Assembly (NCBI GenBank): GCA_034620365.1
Contig: JAQGEQ010000137.1
Location: 496,001-560,000, forward strand
Reading direction: 5' to 3'
From: Pegea sp. RAD2-039
Lineage: Eukaryota > Chordata > Thaliacea > Salpida > Salpidae
Length of the DNA: 64,000 nucleotides
In this document: piece by piece, positions 12,169 to 23,156 of the stretch
Layout: the number at the start of each line of letters is the position of its first letter
Position numbering within the stretch: the stretch's first letter is position 1
Made by a program: the position numbers and the translations under genes
The notes under the pieces: generated by a model
Told to the model about the DNA's origin: nothing
Seen by the model: the letters and a program-made list of their open reading frames with translations, nothing else
Databases searched by the model: none

Positions 12169-12228
12169 ATGTCAGTTAAGTTGTTTGACAGGGAAAAAGC
12201 TGTAGAGTACTTTTTGATGTTATCATAA
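12169..12228 (+). CDS. Upstream ORF of 19 codons overlapping the coiled-coil gene start
   Basis: An ATG at 12,169 opens a 19-residue frame (starts MSVKLFDREK) that ends in TAA at 12,226-12,228. The A of that stop is the A of the next ATG (TAATG), so a terminating ribosome sits exactly on the main start. The duplicate locus at 42,774-42,833 keeps the same uORF and the same one-base overlap. This suggests reinitiation-dependent translation, or alternatively that the stretch belongs to an upstream exon. Translation is not shown by the sequence. Confidence 0.45.
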   Translation: MSVKLFDREKAVEYFLMLS

Positions 12229-13781
12229 TGTGGAATTCTTCAGGTGAAATGTATAAGCAGCAACGAGAAGAAAGACTTCGTCGCCAAGAAGAAAAACGGC
12301 GTCAACAAGAAGAAAAACATCGTCAACAAGAAGAAAAACGCCGTCAACAAGAAGAAAAACGTCGTCAACAAGAAGAAAAACACCTTCACCACGAAGAGAA
12401 ACGTCGTCAACAAGAAGAAAAACGTGTTCAGCGTGAACAAGAGAAGATGCGTCGACAAGAAGAAAAAAAGGAGGTACTTCGTCGGCATTATGAACAAAAT
12501 CTTCGTGAACAAAAAGAAAGACGTCGACAACAACAAGAAGAAAAACTTCGTCAACAAGAAGAAAGACGTCAACAACAAGAAGAAGAAAAACGTCGTAGAC
12601 AAGAAGAAAAACGTCGTCAACAAGAAGAAGAAAGACGTCGTCAACAAGAAGAAAAACGTGTTCAGCATGAACACGAGAAGATGCGTCGACAACAAGAAGA
12701 AAAGGAGGTACTTCGTCGGCATTATGAACAAAACCGTCGTGAACAAGAAGAAAGACGTCGACAACAACAAGAAGAAAAACTTCGTCAACAAGAAGAAAGA
12801 CGTCAACAACAAGAAGAAGAAAAACGTCGTAGACAAGAAGAAAAACGTCGTCAACAAGAAGAAAAATGTCGTCAACAAGAAGAAAAACGTCGTCAACAAG
12901 AAGAACAAAAACGTCGTCAACAAGAAGAAAAACGTTGTCAACAAGAAGAAAAACGTCGTCAACAGGAAGAAAAACGTGTTCAACGTGAGCAGGAAAAGAC
13001 GCGTCGACAAGAAGAAAAACTTCGTCAACAAGAAGAAAATAGACTTCGTAGGCAGGAACAGCAAGAAAGACTTCAACGAGAAAGAGAAGAAAAGGAGAGA
13101 TTAAAGCGTCTAGCTGAATCTCATCTAATGCAACAAGCGTCAGCAAATAACCGACAAAGAGAAATGATGCTTCGTCAACAAGAACAAGAAAATCGTCGAT
13201 TACAAGAAGAAGAACGCCTTCAACAAGAAGAAAAACTTTATCAACGTGAACAGGAGAAGATGTGTCGACAAGAAGAAGAAAAGGAGGTACTTCGTCGGCA
13301 TTATGAACAAAATCGTCGTGAACGAGAAGAAAGACGTCAACAACAAGAAAAAGAAGAACGTCGTCAACAAGAAGAAAGACGTCGACAACAAGAAGAAGAT
13401 AAACGTCTTCAACAAGAAGAAAGACGTCGACAACAAGAAGAAGATAAACGTCTTCAACAAGAAGAAAGACGTCGACAACAAGAAGAAGAAAAACGTCGTC
13501 AACAAGAAGAAAGACGTTATCAACGTGATCAAGAAAACTTTAGAAGACAAGAAAAAATACGTCGTAAACAAGAAGAAAAACGTGTTCAACGTGAACAAGA
13601 AAAGATGCGTCGACAAGAAGAAGAAAGCGAGGTAGTTCGTCAGCATAATGAACAAATTCGTCGTGAACAAGAAGAAAGACGTCGACAACATGAGGAAGAA
13701 AAAAGTCGTCGACACGAAGAAAGGCTACGAAGACTCACCGCTGGGAAAGTTACTAACAAATTTCACAGCAACATGTTTTGA
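12228..13781 (+). CDS. Arg/Gln/Glu/Lys-rich repeat protein, trichohyalin-like coiled coil
   Basis: A single 517-codon frame whose core is built from a 21-bp unit coding for seven residues of the type RRQQEEK. The seven-residue period and alternating basic and acidic side chains predict a long rigid helix (coiled coil or single alpha-helix). Non-repetitive ends are present: MWNSSGEMYK at the N terminus and AGKVTNKFHSNMF at the C terminus. Longer modules are embedded: one containing EVLRRHYEQN appears three times and one containing LMQQASANNRQREMM appears once. The paralogue at 42,833-44,491 has the same ends but different module counts. AATAAA follows at 13,915-13,920. Long open frames on the other strand and in other frames are by-products of the repeat. 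Function unknown; trichohyalin resemblance is compositional only. Confidence 0.7.
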   Translation: MWNSSGEMYKQQREERLRRQEEKRRQQEEKHRQQEEKRRQQEEKRRQQEEKHLHHEEKRRQQEEKRVQREQEKMRRQEEKKEVLRRHYEQNLREQKERRRQQQEEKLRQQEERRQQQEEEKRRRQEEKRRQQEEERRRQQEEKRVQHEHEKMRRQQEEKEVLRRHYEQNRREQEERRRQQQEEKLRQQEERRQQQEEEKRRRQEEKRRQQEEKCRQQEEKRRQQEEQKRRQQEEKRCQQEEKRRQQEEKRVQREQEKTRRQEEKLRQQEENRLRRQEQQERLQREREEKERLKRLAESHLMQQASANNRQREMMLRQQEQENRRLQEEERLQQEEKLYQREQEKMCRQEEEKEVLRRHYEQNRREREERRQQQEKEERRQQEERRRQQEEDKRLQQEERRRQQEEDKRLQQEERRRQQEEEKRRQQEERRYQRDQENFRRQEKIRRKQEEKRVQREQEKMRRQEEESEVVRQHNEQIRREQEERRRQHEEEKSRRHEERLRRLTAGKVTNKFHSNMF

Positions 13782-14111
13782 TGTTTAAAGAAGAAATATA
13801 ATAACTGATGAATATGAGTAATATTTAGAAGCTAAATTTTTTTCTTTGATGTTATTTTAAAGCTTTCTGAATTTATGTTGGAATCAAAATTTAACAAAGT
13901 TATTTGACTTTGTAAATAAATGAGTTTATGAATATTTGCAGTTTTTCAACCAAAGTAAAACTATATTTTGTAAATTATTTTTGCTGATAATCTTATTCGA
14001 AACCAAAATTTCTTTATCACAATATGTGCGACATGTAGTGTCTAAAAAATCACCAATTGCTAACACATATTCAAAGAAATAATATCTATTTGGTATAATT
14101 AAGTTACAACT

Positions 14112-14475
14112 TTATAAAGCGAATGATGTCACACATGGCTTTTCAGTAGTTCCTAAAACATATAATAGTGAATATATAGAGTAAATAATATAAAACAGAG
14201 AAAAAAACATGGCTTCTAGAAATGGCAGTGTTGAAATATCAATCTCGTAAATGTTCTCTGAACGAAATACGATTTTCTTATCACCAACTTGATATGGTAT
14301 CCATTCACTGATATTGTATTCAAGAATTGGACATACGTACAATTCGAGGAAAATTATAAAAAAAAGTATGGTTCCTTAGAAGTAAAGGTCTTTGTAATAA
14401 AGTAGACAAGATGATTTCTTTTGAAAAGATTATGGAAACATGAATGTGCTATTTAAAGTCAGATGATAGGGTAAT
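14112..14475 (-). mobile_element. LINE reverse-transcriptase scrap in unit U
   Basis: The minus strand reads VCPILEYNISEWIPYQVGD, matching the thumb-side segment of the LINE ORF2 at 25,400 and 58,800. It is cut at 14,475 by an R2 copy. The equivalent scrap in the other copy of U continues to about 45,430 and reaches the YADD catalytic motif, so the R2 junction here is younger than the duplication or is a later rearrangement. Confidence 0.75.
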
Positions 14476-14476
14476 G

Positions 14477-15590
14477 CAAATCATTTTACAAAATCTTTAA
14501 AATGATTTTTGGCAACAGCTTGGGAACAAGTTTTAATCTTTTTTTTGAAGTTGAAGATGTTTTAACTTGTTTTGATTTTACGAATTTAACGTGGAGCGGT
14601 TGCAGATTGCTTTTTGCGGATTTATATTTTCTAATTGTTTCTGCAAAGAAAGAAAAAAAAATAGAAGTTTCTTTTTGTAGAAACATTTGCGTCAAAATTT
14701 GTTGAAACTTGTTCAACTCCAAAAATAACTGGTGAGTCAAAAATTTCCATAAAATTTTTCGACTTTATAATAATTTCGGTTTATATAAACTTCTTATAAT
14801 CTGCTGTTTGTGGCTTCAATTTGTAACGAATGATTTTCAACATTAAATTGTTTTCCCAGTTTATTCACTTTAACTAATTTTGATTTTATTGGTTTATTTA
14901 GTAGTTATTTAGTATGTTGTTAGGAAACTAATACAAATTTTCACACTTGTTAAAACTAAACGGTAACAAATTGCAAAACTAGCTTTGAATTTTAAATATT
15001 TCAACAAAAAAATTTTAATAATGCTTAAAATATGAATTTAATTAGTGATAAAATTGTAACAGAAGAAATACAAACTACATCTACTAAAAAATTATTTATA
15101 TACCCTTCATACAGAATACATTTAAAAATATCATTAAATTTGGTAAACTAAAAAAAAAAATTTGAAAAATGTTATCATTTGTTTTGACAAAAAATTTTTT
15201 TTACTTTATTTCTTTAATGTGTATTTTCAGAAGATATTATTACAAATTTATTATGCTTTATTTTTATTAAAATGAGCTAAAGTATTGAAAGTATAATTTT
15301 ATACTTAAATTTTACTAATCAATCATTAAAATTTAAATATAATTTTATTTATTGGCACATTCAACTTTACCTTCAAGTTTTATAATCAGGGCATTTAACT
15401 CATTTTAAATAATCAATGATTATTTAAACAAAAGTTTAATGAAAATTTAAGAAATATATCTTTGATTAAAAGAAAGTTGAAAGAACTAATACCAAATTAC
15501 TTATTTATCGAATGCATAGAATTAAAATTCTAAAAACAAGCTTGAATAGCTAGTTAAAAAACTGTATTTCATGTTTTTAAGGCTAAGAAA
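14477..15590 (-). repeat. R2 dispersed repeat, copy 2
   Basis: Reverse-complement match to 1-1,110 over its whole length, and direct match to 17,840-18,660. It lacks the first bases (MSAEK side) present in the copies at 17.8 and 54.6 kb, as it begins directly at the LINE breakpoint. On the minus strand the small-protein frame has a TTTCTTTCTTTGCAG acceptor (14,640-14,660 region), giving the best splice structure among the copies. With copy 1 it forms inverted arms of about 1.1 kb, 13 kb apart. Confidence 0.75.
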
Positions 15591-17336
15591 CATTTACTTA
15601 AAACATAGATTTTGCACCAAAAATGGACTTATGTTAATTTAATAACAAAATTACTAATATCAGCAAGTTACAAACACGTGACAATAAAAATTATTTAAAT
15701 CATTTGTATGAAGATCAATATTAACTTTCAAAAACCACACTAAAGCTAGAACTAATCTAAGCGCTTTAAATTAAAAATATAAACACAAATTTTTTTTTAA
15801 TCTATTTGATTGTTAGTGTATTTATTTTGATGATGTAACAATTCGTTTATTTAACTTTTTTCTGTTTAATTTTAGCGTAATAATCTTTATTCTTTCTATT
15901 AACCTAAACTAATAAGCATTTTGATTGGTTGATTAGTATAATAATTTTGGGTTGTCTTCAATTTTCAAGTAACTTTTCTTCAATATTTATACAGTAACCT
16001 CAAATTCCACTAAATTTCAAACAAATCCTTATTTTTATTATTGTAGAATAATTACAATTAATATTTAGTTTATTTACTTTTAGTTGATTTGTAATTTCTT
16101 TAATTATTTATTCGTAAACAATAAAAGCAAGAATTTTTATTGTCACAGATTTTTGTAATAGTTTTAAAAATATTTCAATAAAATTACATTTTAGAATATA
16201 AATTTTGGTTTGTTTAATTTGTGAAAAAAAATCAAATTTTTGAAGTTGACATGTAACACAATTTGATTTTAGAGATTTAATGTAGAGCGGTTGCAGATTA
16301 TTTTTTCGCAGATTTAAATTTTTTAATTCTTTCTGCACAGAAAAGAAAAGACTAGAAGCTTCTTTTTGTAGAAATATTTTTGTCAAAATTTGTTGAAACT
16401 TGTTCAACTTCAAAACTACAAAAGAGTTTAAAATTATCACATACATCTTCGATTAACAGATTTTTCTATTATATAAACTGCTTATAATCTTTTGTTTGTG
16501 GTTTCGAATCTTAAACAAACGATTTTCAATATTAAACTTTTTTCTATTTTATTCACTTTAACTAATTTCGATTTTAATTTTATTTTATAACGATACTTGA
16601 CTATAATAAAATACAATAATTATCCATGGCAACAATAATAAACAAATCAATTTCTTTATCTTGAATTTAATTAACTTAAAATCTCTATATTTATGAACCG
16701 CACAGTAATTTATAGATCTTGCATAAACTTTATCTACTGTTACTTGTTTTAATTAATCAGTTTTCTTGATTACAGCTTATATTAAACAAAACAGTTTAAC
16801 TTAAATGAGGATTCACTATTTGAAAGCAGATTTTAATAAGTTGAGTTTTCTGTAGATTCTTTATTTTATAATCAAAGAAATAATTTATCATTCAAATAAA
16901 ATATTTCATAAAAAACAAGTTGATTAAGACTAATTTTAAAACGAAATAAAATATTTGACTAGAAATTAAAAGAAGTTTTTCTGTCTATGAAATTGTCGTT
17001 CCTTCAAATGACTAAGAACCTCTTAAATAGATGCTTAGAAGTAATAACCACTTAAATAGATCAGCCACTTAAATGGCTTAAAAAGTCACTTTTTTGTAAA
17101 TTGTTTTTTTAATAGCTGCTTATCGCTGAAATGTGTAAATTAACTGTTTCTTGTCACATTTTTTCTGACTAAATTAGAAGCCTTTGAAGTTTTGAATCTT
17201 TTGAAAACTTTGTTGAATAAGGAGAAAAAAATGATAAGTAATAAAAGAAAACTGAAGTTTTTACGAATATTAAGTCTTTTAAATTCTATATTACTTTAAT
17301 TTATACTAATATTATTTTTTACGTTTTTTTAACAAT
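15591..17336. other. AT-rich region with one divergent R2 remnant
   Basis: Apart from a degraded R2 copy at about 16,240-16,600, no gene or repeat is supported. That remnant shares the peptide KLNKFQQIL on the minus strand and the tract around GTTGAAACTTGTTCAACTT. It is markedly more diverged than the other copies, so the family is old. Confidence 0.5.
16240..16600 (-). repeat. R2 dispersed repeat, diverged copy 3
   Basis: Minus-strand frame 16,446-16,108 keeps LNKFQQIL, FLQKEASS and NLQPLYIKS, the same order as in the better copies, with a TTTTCTGTGCAG acceptor-like tract between the second and third. Flanking T-rich and TATATAAAC-like motifs are also shared. Conserved peptides in a divergent copy are the main reason to think R2 once encoded protein on this strand. 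Confidence 0.55.
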
Positions 17337-17689
17337 AAAAATTATTTTTTATAAAATTCTGTTAATATTTTGATGATAAGCTACAATTATGATGAATTAC
17401 TTTAAGAAGTGATTAAATTTTTCTGTTTAAATAGATTTTGAATTTCTTTCAAATCAAATGAAATTTTTAATTTATTTTCTAAAAAGAACAGATTAATTTT
17501 ATTAATTTCAAATCACCAATATTTGAATACAATTCAATATATTAATAATATTTTATTCTAAATTAAGTTTGATAAAATTTGATGAAATTAAAGTTTTATT
17601 ATTTTTCTTAAAAACTTTTTGATTTGAATTTTTCTTTTTATTGATTAATTAATAAATTCAGTTGAAAGAAAAATATTTACAAGGAAAGG

Positions 17690-18660
17690 TAGCAATGAAG
17701 CTGGTTTACTAGATCTTAAACAGCTGTTGTCATCTCAGCAGTTTTTTCTCCGTTTTTGTCGTTTTTGAAATAGAAAAGAACTTTTATGAAATCAAAATGT
17801 CTGCGGAGAAGTTCTTCTTCAAATCATTTGACAAAATCTCTGAAATAATTTTTGGGAACAGCTTGGGAACAAGTTTTAATCATTTTTTTGAAGATGAACA
17901 TGTTTTAACTTATTTTGATTTTACGAATTTAACGTCGAGCGGTTGCAGATTGCTTTTTGCGGATTTATATTTTCTAATTGTTTCTGCAAAGAAAGAAAAA
18001 AAAAATAGAAGTTTCTTTTTGTAGAAACATTTGCGTCAAAATTTGTTGAAACTTGTTCAACTCCAAAAATAACTGGTGAGTCAAAAATTTCCATAAAATT
18101 TTTCGACTTTATATTAATTTCGGTTTATATAAACTTCTTATAATCTGCTGTTTGTGGCTTCAATTTGTAACGAATGATTTTCAACATTAAATTGTTTTCC
18201 CAGTTTATTCACTTTAACTAATTTTGATTTTATTGGTTTATTTAGTAGTTATTTAGTATGTTGTTGGGAAACTAATACAAATTTTTACACTTGTTAAAAC
18301 TAAACGGTAACAAATTGCAAAACTAGCTTTGATTTTTAAATATTTTAACAAAAATTTTTTAATAATGCTTAAAATATGAATTTAATTAGTGATAAAATTG
18401 TAACAGAAGAAATACAAACTACATCTACTAAAAAATTATTTATATACCCTTCATACAGAATACATTTAAAAATATCATTAAATTTGGTAAACTAAAAAAA
18501 AAAATTTGAAAAATGTTAACTCATTTGTTTTGGCAAAAAATTTTTTTTACTTTATTTCTTTAATGTGTATTTTCAGAAGATATTATTACAAATTTATTAT
18601 GCTTTATTTTTATTAAAATGAGCTAAAGTATTGAAAGAATAATTTTATACTTAAATTTTA
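17690..18660 (-). repeat. R2 dispersed repeat, copy 4
   Basis: Matches copy 2 in the same orientation from about 17,840 to 18,655 and extends further at the left with the MSAEKFFF-side sequence shared with copies 1 and 5. The minus-strand small-protein frame is interrupted by stops. An apparent end near 18,662 is where similarity to copy 2 stops. Confidence 0.75.
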
Positions 18661-19495
18661 CTAATCCTTCATTATTATTATTATTTTAAAATATTTCGAT
18701 CTATATGTTTGTACAAGCAATTAAGACGTCACCAGTAAGATGAAAATGTTAAATTAGAGAAATCAAATAAATTATTTATTAATTTTTATTTATTTATTAT
18801 ATAAATATTAAGAAGGGGAACAGATAAAAGCATTTCTCACTAGCAAACTATTCTGACATATATGTAGTTATAGTAATTCAACTCAAACTGTTCCATCGAC
18901 TTTTTTTAGATACTAAAAGAGTTATGTTAACACAAAAAAAACATTTTCTTACGAGTAAATCAGTTGTTGAAGTTTTGACTATTACTACTAATAAGAGAAC
19001 TATAATACGACTTTTCTTACAAGCGATTTTTCAAAAGTGAAAATAATTTCAAAAATTGAAAACATTTTTCAGAAAGTTAAAAAAAAAGTTTAAGTTGCAA
19101 AGAATGTGATAAAAAATGGCTACAAAAGTTATTAAGTTTTAAAAACTTTATTGATTTTATTGAGTTTTATAGAAACAAAAGTAAGTTTAAGAAGTAAATT
19201 TTAATATAGTAACATATTTGAAATAACACAAACTGTAAATTGATATTAGAACAAAACTAGTTTTTAGAAAGGATGATTAAACATTAAAATTTAATAACTG
19301 AGGTAGGGGTTAGTTAGAATTAAAGTTCATTGTGAGTCAATGTAAACAGATTTCAAAAATATAAATTGAACTTTCTATAAAATACCACGTTGGTGATGTC
19401 ATTGTGTTTACTTTAAACTAATTACAAAATAAAATCAGAAAAAATCTTTTTTGTTTCAATATATATTCAGATATTTTATATTATTTATATCAATT

Positions 19496-20442
19496 TTAAT
19501 AAGTTTCAGGTAATAGGTTATATTCTATTTGAATAGGTGTTTATAAGTTGTGATAAAGTTGTTTCTAAGAAACGATTTGTATGTTATATGTTGTGGTTGG
19601 TGACAGTAAAAATCTTTTATAAAACTTTGCTGGTTATACCTAAAGCTACCGAGACCTTGTGACTGAATATAAAGAAAAGTTCTAACATACAGACTTCATC
19701 AAAGCAAGCTTGCAATGGCAGTTACCAATCCTGCAATAAAATTTACTCTCGTGAAGATCCGATAATAGAATGCTTTAAATGTCTCTCCTGCTTTCATCTC
19801 ACCTGTAGTGATGTGAGCAAGAAAATTTATGATATGTTTGATAAAAACCAGATGAAGCAAATTTTATCTAAATGTTTTTGCATTAAATGTAAAATCATGG
19901 ACACAATATTTCCCTCATCTAATTCTGATCACAACTTTTTGTCCGACATCAGCATATCTGTATCTGCTGAGTTAGCCAAATTTAAATCGGAAATTGGCAA
20001 CGATGTCACCATGAACAGTGAGAAAATTTCTAGTTTGTCTAAATCAGTAGACGAACTGGATGCCTTTACAAAGAAACAAGACACATGGGTCTCGGTGGTC
20101 GGTGATCCCAGTCCCGACAAAAATGATAGTATGGTGCAGCTTCTTGCCAAGAAAATCACCGACTCGCACAAAACACTCACTATAGACCGTGAGGACAGAT
20201 AAAACGATTTCATCATCTTAAATGTCTCTGAGACTGATAAAGATGATGGCAGTAAGTTTTTTAATCAAATGTGCTGTCAAAGCCATGATTTTGTGGATGT
20301 TCTAAAGATATCCATGACTACACTTGGAGCAAAAAGCTCTGATCATCAAAGACCGTTGAAAGTGTCCTTTCAGGAAAATTGGAGCAAACACAAGTTTCTT
20401 TCCAAGCTGTATAAGCTAAAGCTTGAGGAAAAATTTGATGAC
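19496..20442 (+). mobile_element. LINE copy B, 5' UTR and ORF1 only, cut by rearrangement
   Basis: Contains the family 5' region, the PHD finger remnant (FHLTCSDVSKKIYDMF near 19,795-19,840), the coiled-coil part and the RNP2-like piece interrupted by a TAA near 20,200. It ends abruptly at 20,442 inside the KLYKLKLEEK segment, where sequence of unit U begins. No 3' tail is present, so this end is a recombination or deletion join, not a transposition end. Confidence 0.8.
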
Positions 20443-20660
20443 CTACAAATCGTATGATAAAAAAAACTTTATGACAGCTGTTAAAACAAAATAGAATTTT
20501 ATGTCAACAACTAAAAATTACATTTCCAAGAATACATTCAAAGGTCTTATAGAGAAATTTTTTGTTTTATTTTTACTAGACAAGTGGAAAACTACCCAAG
20601 AACCATCGTGATGCAATCATATAACCTTAAGATAAAAAGAATAGAAACAAATCTAAGTTT
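20443..20660. repeat. Unit U second copy, left piece
   Basis: Closely matches 8,955-9,170, for example the CAAATCGTATGATAAAA tract and the stretch around ACCATCGTGATGCAATC. The match to U resumes at 23,157, so 2.5 kb was inserted into this copy or removed from the other. Confidence 0.75.
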
Positions 20661-21359
20661 AAAATAAAATAGTATAAAACATTAGATTATCTTAAAAATT
20701 GAATGCTCTGTTATATCACTCTTGTAGACTCTGTAGTTCTGTTTGATGCTTTAAAGCACCACTTTATTGTAGATTTGATCTGCAACAACTCTTAACTTTT
20801 TTAAACACTTGTGTAGTCGGTATACAATAGTCTGTTTTCAAACATAGTCTTTTGATAGTAAATATAAACATTGATAAATATTTTGTTTATTTTTTGGGTC
20901 TTATTTTACAAGAAGAATAAAAATTGAACTATTGTAAAGTATCTATCAATTTAAACATACGTTTTAGAAAAGATTTCATATATTTAAATAAATTAAAGCC
21001 TTTAAAACAACAAGCAATAAAATTAATTTTGTTATCCAAGTTGGTTAACCACTCAGAAAATTCCGTAATGGTTCGTATATAATTGAGTTAAAATTTCTAA
21101 TTAAAGCAAACTACAACAAGCGCGCAGTCTTGTAAATCAGAACAATACTTTATTATCGTGTAATCTAATAGTGAGCATCACTTCAAATGATATGTCATTC
21201 AATTCACATGTCCACAAGGTAATCTAAGGGGAAAATTATGTGAATTTGTTTGAGTTTATAATATTAGATATGTAAGAATTGAATGATAATGTTGTGATTC
21301 TTCCAAGTTGACATCAATTGAAAGCTTAACATCTTCACTGAGCGCTGTATGTTTTGACC

Positions 21360-22130
21360 TTAGAGCATATAGTTGTGGTAATGCTTTACACCAGCATTAA
21401 ATACAGTGTTCAGATGACTTGAGTCGAAATCAATTCTATAAGCTAAAGCCTTAAAGCTTGACGTGACTTCATCCCATAAATCATCAGAAAGCAATCCTGA
21501 GTGCGGAGAATTTCTTGTACCTTGCTTAAGATATGTTAAACAGTCCGTTAGTTTAACAACTTCACGAGAACCGATCAAGAAAATTAATGAAGTTAAAAGT
21601 TTATAATTCTGTACTTTCTACTTTGCTGATTATAGCAAGAAATTTTCGCTTGTGTAAATTGAATTCAATTGGGTATTCATATCTTTGCAATTCTTCTAGA
21701 TCTTTCTAACCCAAGCTATGGCTGAGTCGACATCTTTTGAATGACAGCATAATCGTCTAACCATTTTGGACCGATATTCGTGATTGCTTCTTTTGCCAAA
21801 CTTTCAGCACAACTTTGTTTATTTTTTAGATATAATGCTTTACAAATAGCACTATTAAACGTTACTAAAGAATACTCGTCAATTAAGGTACTCTTGAAGT
21901 TTAAATATACTTCTTTTACAAACTGTTTATCAATTTCCTTACCAACGTTTGACACATCACAATGAATATCTTTATGACGTAAGGATATTGAGCTTAAAAC
22001 TTTTCTAGCTTTACTAAAAACTACAGAAATCTTTTTTCGTGTTTCTACACTTTTCTTCAAGAGGACTTGATTCAACTCGACTCTTTTCGTTGTTCTATGA
22101 CGTTTATCATATGAATTATATCGTGAATTA
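21360..22130 (-). CDS. Hypothetical gene, partial (two exon-like blocks)
   Basis: Block 1 (about 22,130-21,722) is open on the minus strand: a basic start (RHRTTKRVELNQ), then a Lys-rich, helical region and NIGPKWLDDYAVIQKM before a stop. Block 2 (about 21,611-21,360) follows a TACAG acceptor and encodes about 80 residues including SREVVKLTDCLTYLKQ and DDLWDEVTSSFKALAYRID, ending in a stop. Codon use and length suggest real coding sequence, but the join between the blocks and the 5' end could not be fixed. No family recognised. It may be a gene fragment carried in with the 2.5-kb segment. Confidence 0.45.
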
Positions 22131-22679
22131 AAGATTTATTACAAACATTATAACAAAAACAAACAGAGAAATAATTTTTGAATAATTTATATTTATTGTT
22201 TGTTTCATTTATAAAGTAATTCAAGAAAACACTAAACATTGCATAAAGTTTGGTTTAAACTATTTTAAATTTAATCATACAGAATTAACTTACTAGAAAA
22301 GTGTAAGTTCTGATTTACACTGCAGAAAACCAAATGACATTTTCAATAAAAATATTTGATTAGTAGAAGGATTACATTGCAGTTCTCAATGAAAATATAA
22401 TGTAGCATTGAATTTAAAACTATGTATTCGATATATCATTATATAAAAAACTAAAACTATGTAAGCTGCTATAGATAAGAAAGCTTTAAAAATATATCGA
22501 TACAAAAACAAATAAAAAAAAATCATTTAAATAAGGCAATACTTCGAAAGTAAATAGTAAAAAAAGGTATTCAATAATTCACCAAATCCACACAATTCTT
22601 TGATAAATTTATAAAAATAATTTAGACTAAGTTTTAAAACCCATGTATTAACAAGCTGAAACCTGCTACTAGTAGGTAG

Positions 22680-22935
22680 ATGCGTAAATGATCTTCAGCA
22701 AAATTTACATTTTGATAATTTGTCGCCTGTGTGAATTTGTTTATGTTGTGTGAGGTGATCTGATTAACCTGAAGTGACTTTCAACACTCAATACACGAAA
22801 AAGCTTTTTGCTTTTCGTGGACAGTGCGAGTCTGTTCTTGCAAAGTATTTTTCCTATTAAATGATTTTTTGCAATACATAAATTCATTTCCGCACTATAT
22901 CTTAATGCATTGAAAGATTTTTATTGTAACAAGAC
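22680..22935 (-). pseudogene. Decayed C2H2 zinc-finger fragment
   Basis: Reading the minus strand gives pieces of consecutive C2H2 fingers: YCKKSFNRKNTLQEQ, then KAFSCIEC followed by a stop, then after a frame change SDHLTQHKQIHTGDK with the classic H-T-G-x-K linker, then KCKFC and a stop. The pattern C-x2-C ... H-x3-H with HTGDK linkers is diagnostic of Krueppel-type DNA-binding proteins. Stops and frame changes inside the fingers show it is non-functional. Confidence 0.7.
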
Positions 22936-23156
22936 CCAAAAAGTCTAAATCGATTTCTTATCCAGATGAAATATTTTATGACAAGTTAATACAAATCACT
23001 AACTGTATGTAATTTATCACATCTTAAATAAACTATTCATTAGAATATATTTTTAACCTAGAAACCTTATTTAAAATGAATCTATGTATACTTTTATTGA
23101 TATAGTTTATTCAATTTAAATCATCTGCTCGAATAAAATGTATATCACTTCTAATT

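Larger units (their letters stand above)
8955..14475. repeat. Segmental duplication unit U, uninterrupted copy
   Basis: This 5.5-kb block recurs later in the window in three collinear pieces: 8,955-9,170 matches 20,443-20,660, 9,183-10,790 matches 23,157-24,757, and 10,790-14,475 matches 41,388-45,185. Differences are a few percent. It contains a minus-strand gene (9,292-10,341), the plus-strand coiled-coil gene (12,228-13,781) and a LINE RT scrap (14,112-14,475). Because this copy is continuous, it serves as the reference for finding the insertions in the other one. Confidence 0.85.
17337..20442. repeat. Segmental duplication S2, left copy
   Basis: Direct duplicate of about 54,205-56,800. 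It includes an R2 copy, a shared single-copy-like spacer (18,684-19,495 matches 55,230-56,040) and the start of a LINE. Because the flank before the LINE is also shared, the LINE was copied by the duplication rather than inserted twice. The R2 portion at 18,100-18,660 is replaced or strongly diverged in the other copy. Confidence 0.75.
20661..23156. other. 2.5-kb segment present only in the second copy of U
   Basis: Lies between two stretches that are adjacent in the first copy of U. It carries fragments of a hypothetical gene (21,360-22,130, minus) and a decayed C2H2 zinc-finger sequence (22,680-22,935, minus). No target-site duplication or terminal repeat was found by eye, so insertion here and deletion in the other copy remain equal options. 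Confidence 0.6.

Noticed and set aside
12223-13715. Long minus-strand and alternate plus-frame ORFs over the coiled-coil genes (also 42,828-44,425)
   Set aside because: Shadows of the 21-bp repeat; Leu/Val/Phe- or Lys/Asn-monotonous, without conserved ends, unlike the main frame.
22080-22140. Possible tRNA or snRNA genes anywhere in the window
   Set aside because: Searched by eye for T-loop/GGTTCRA boxes and known snRNA starts; no candidate had a consistent fold.
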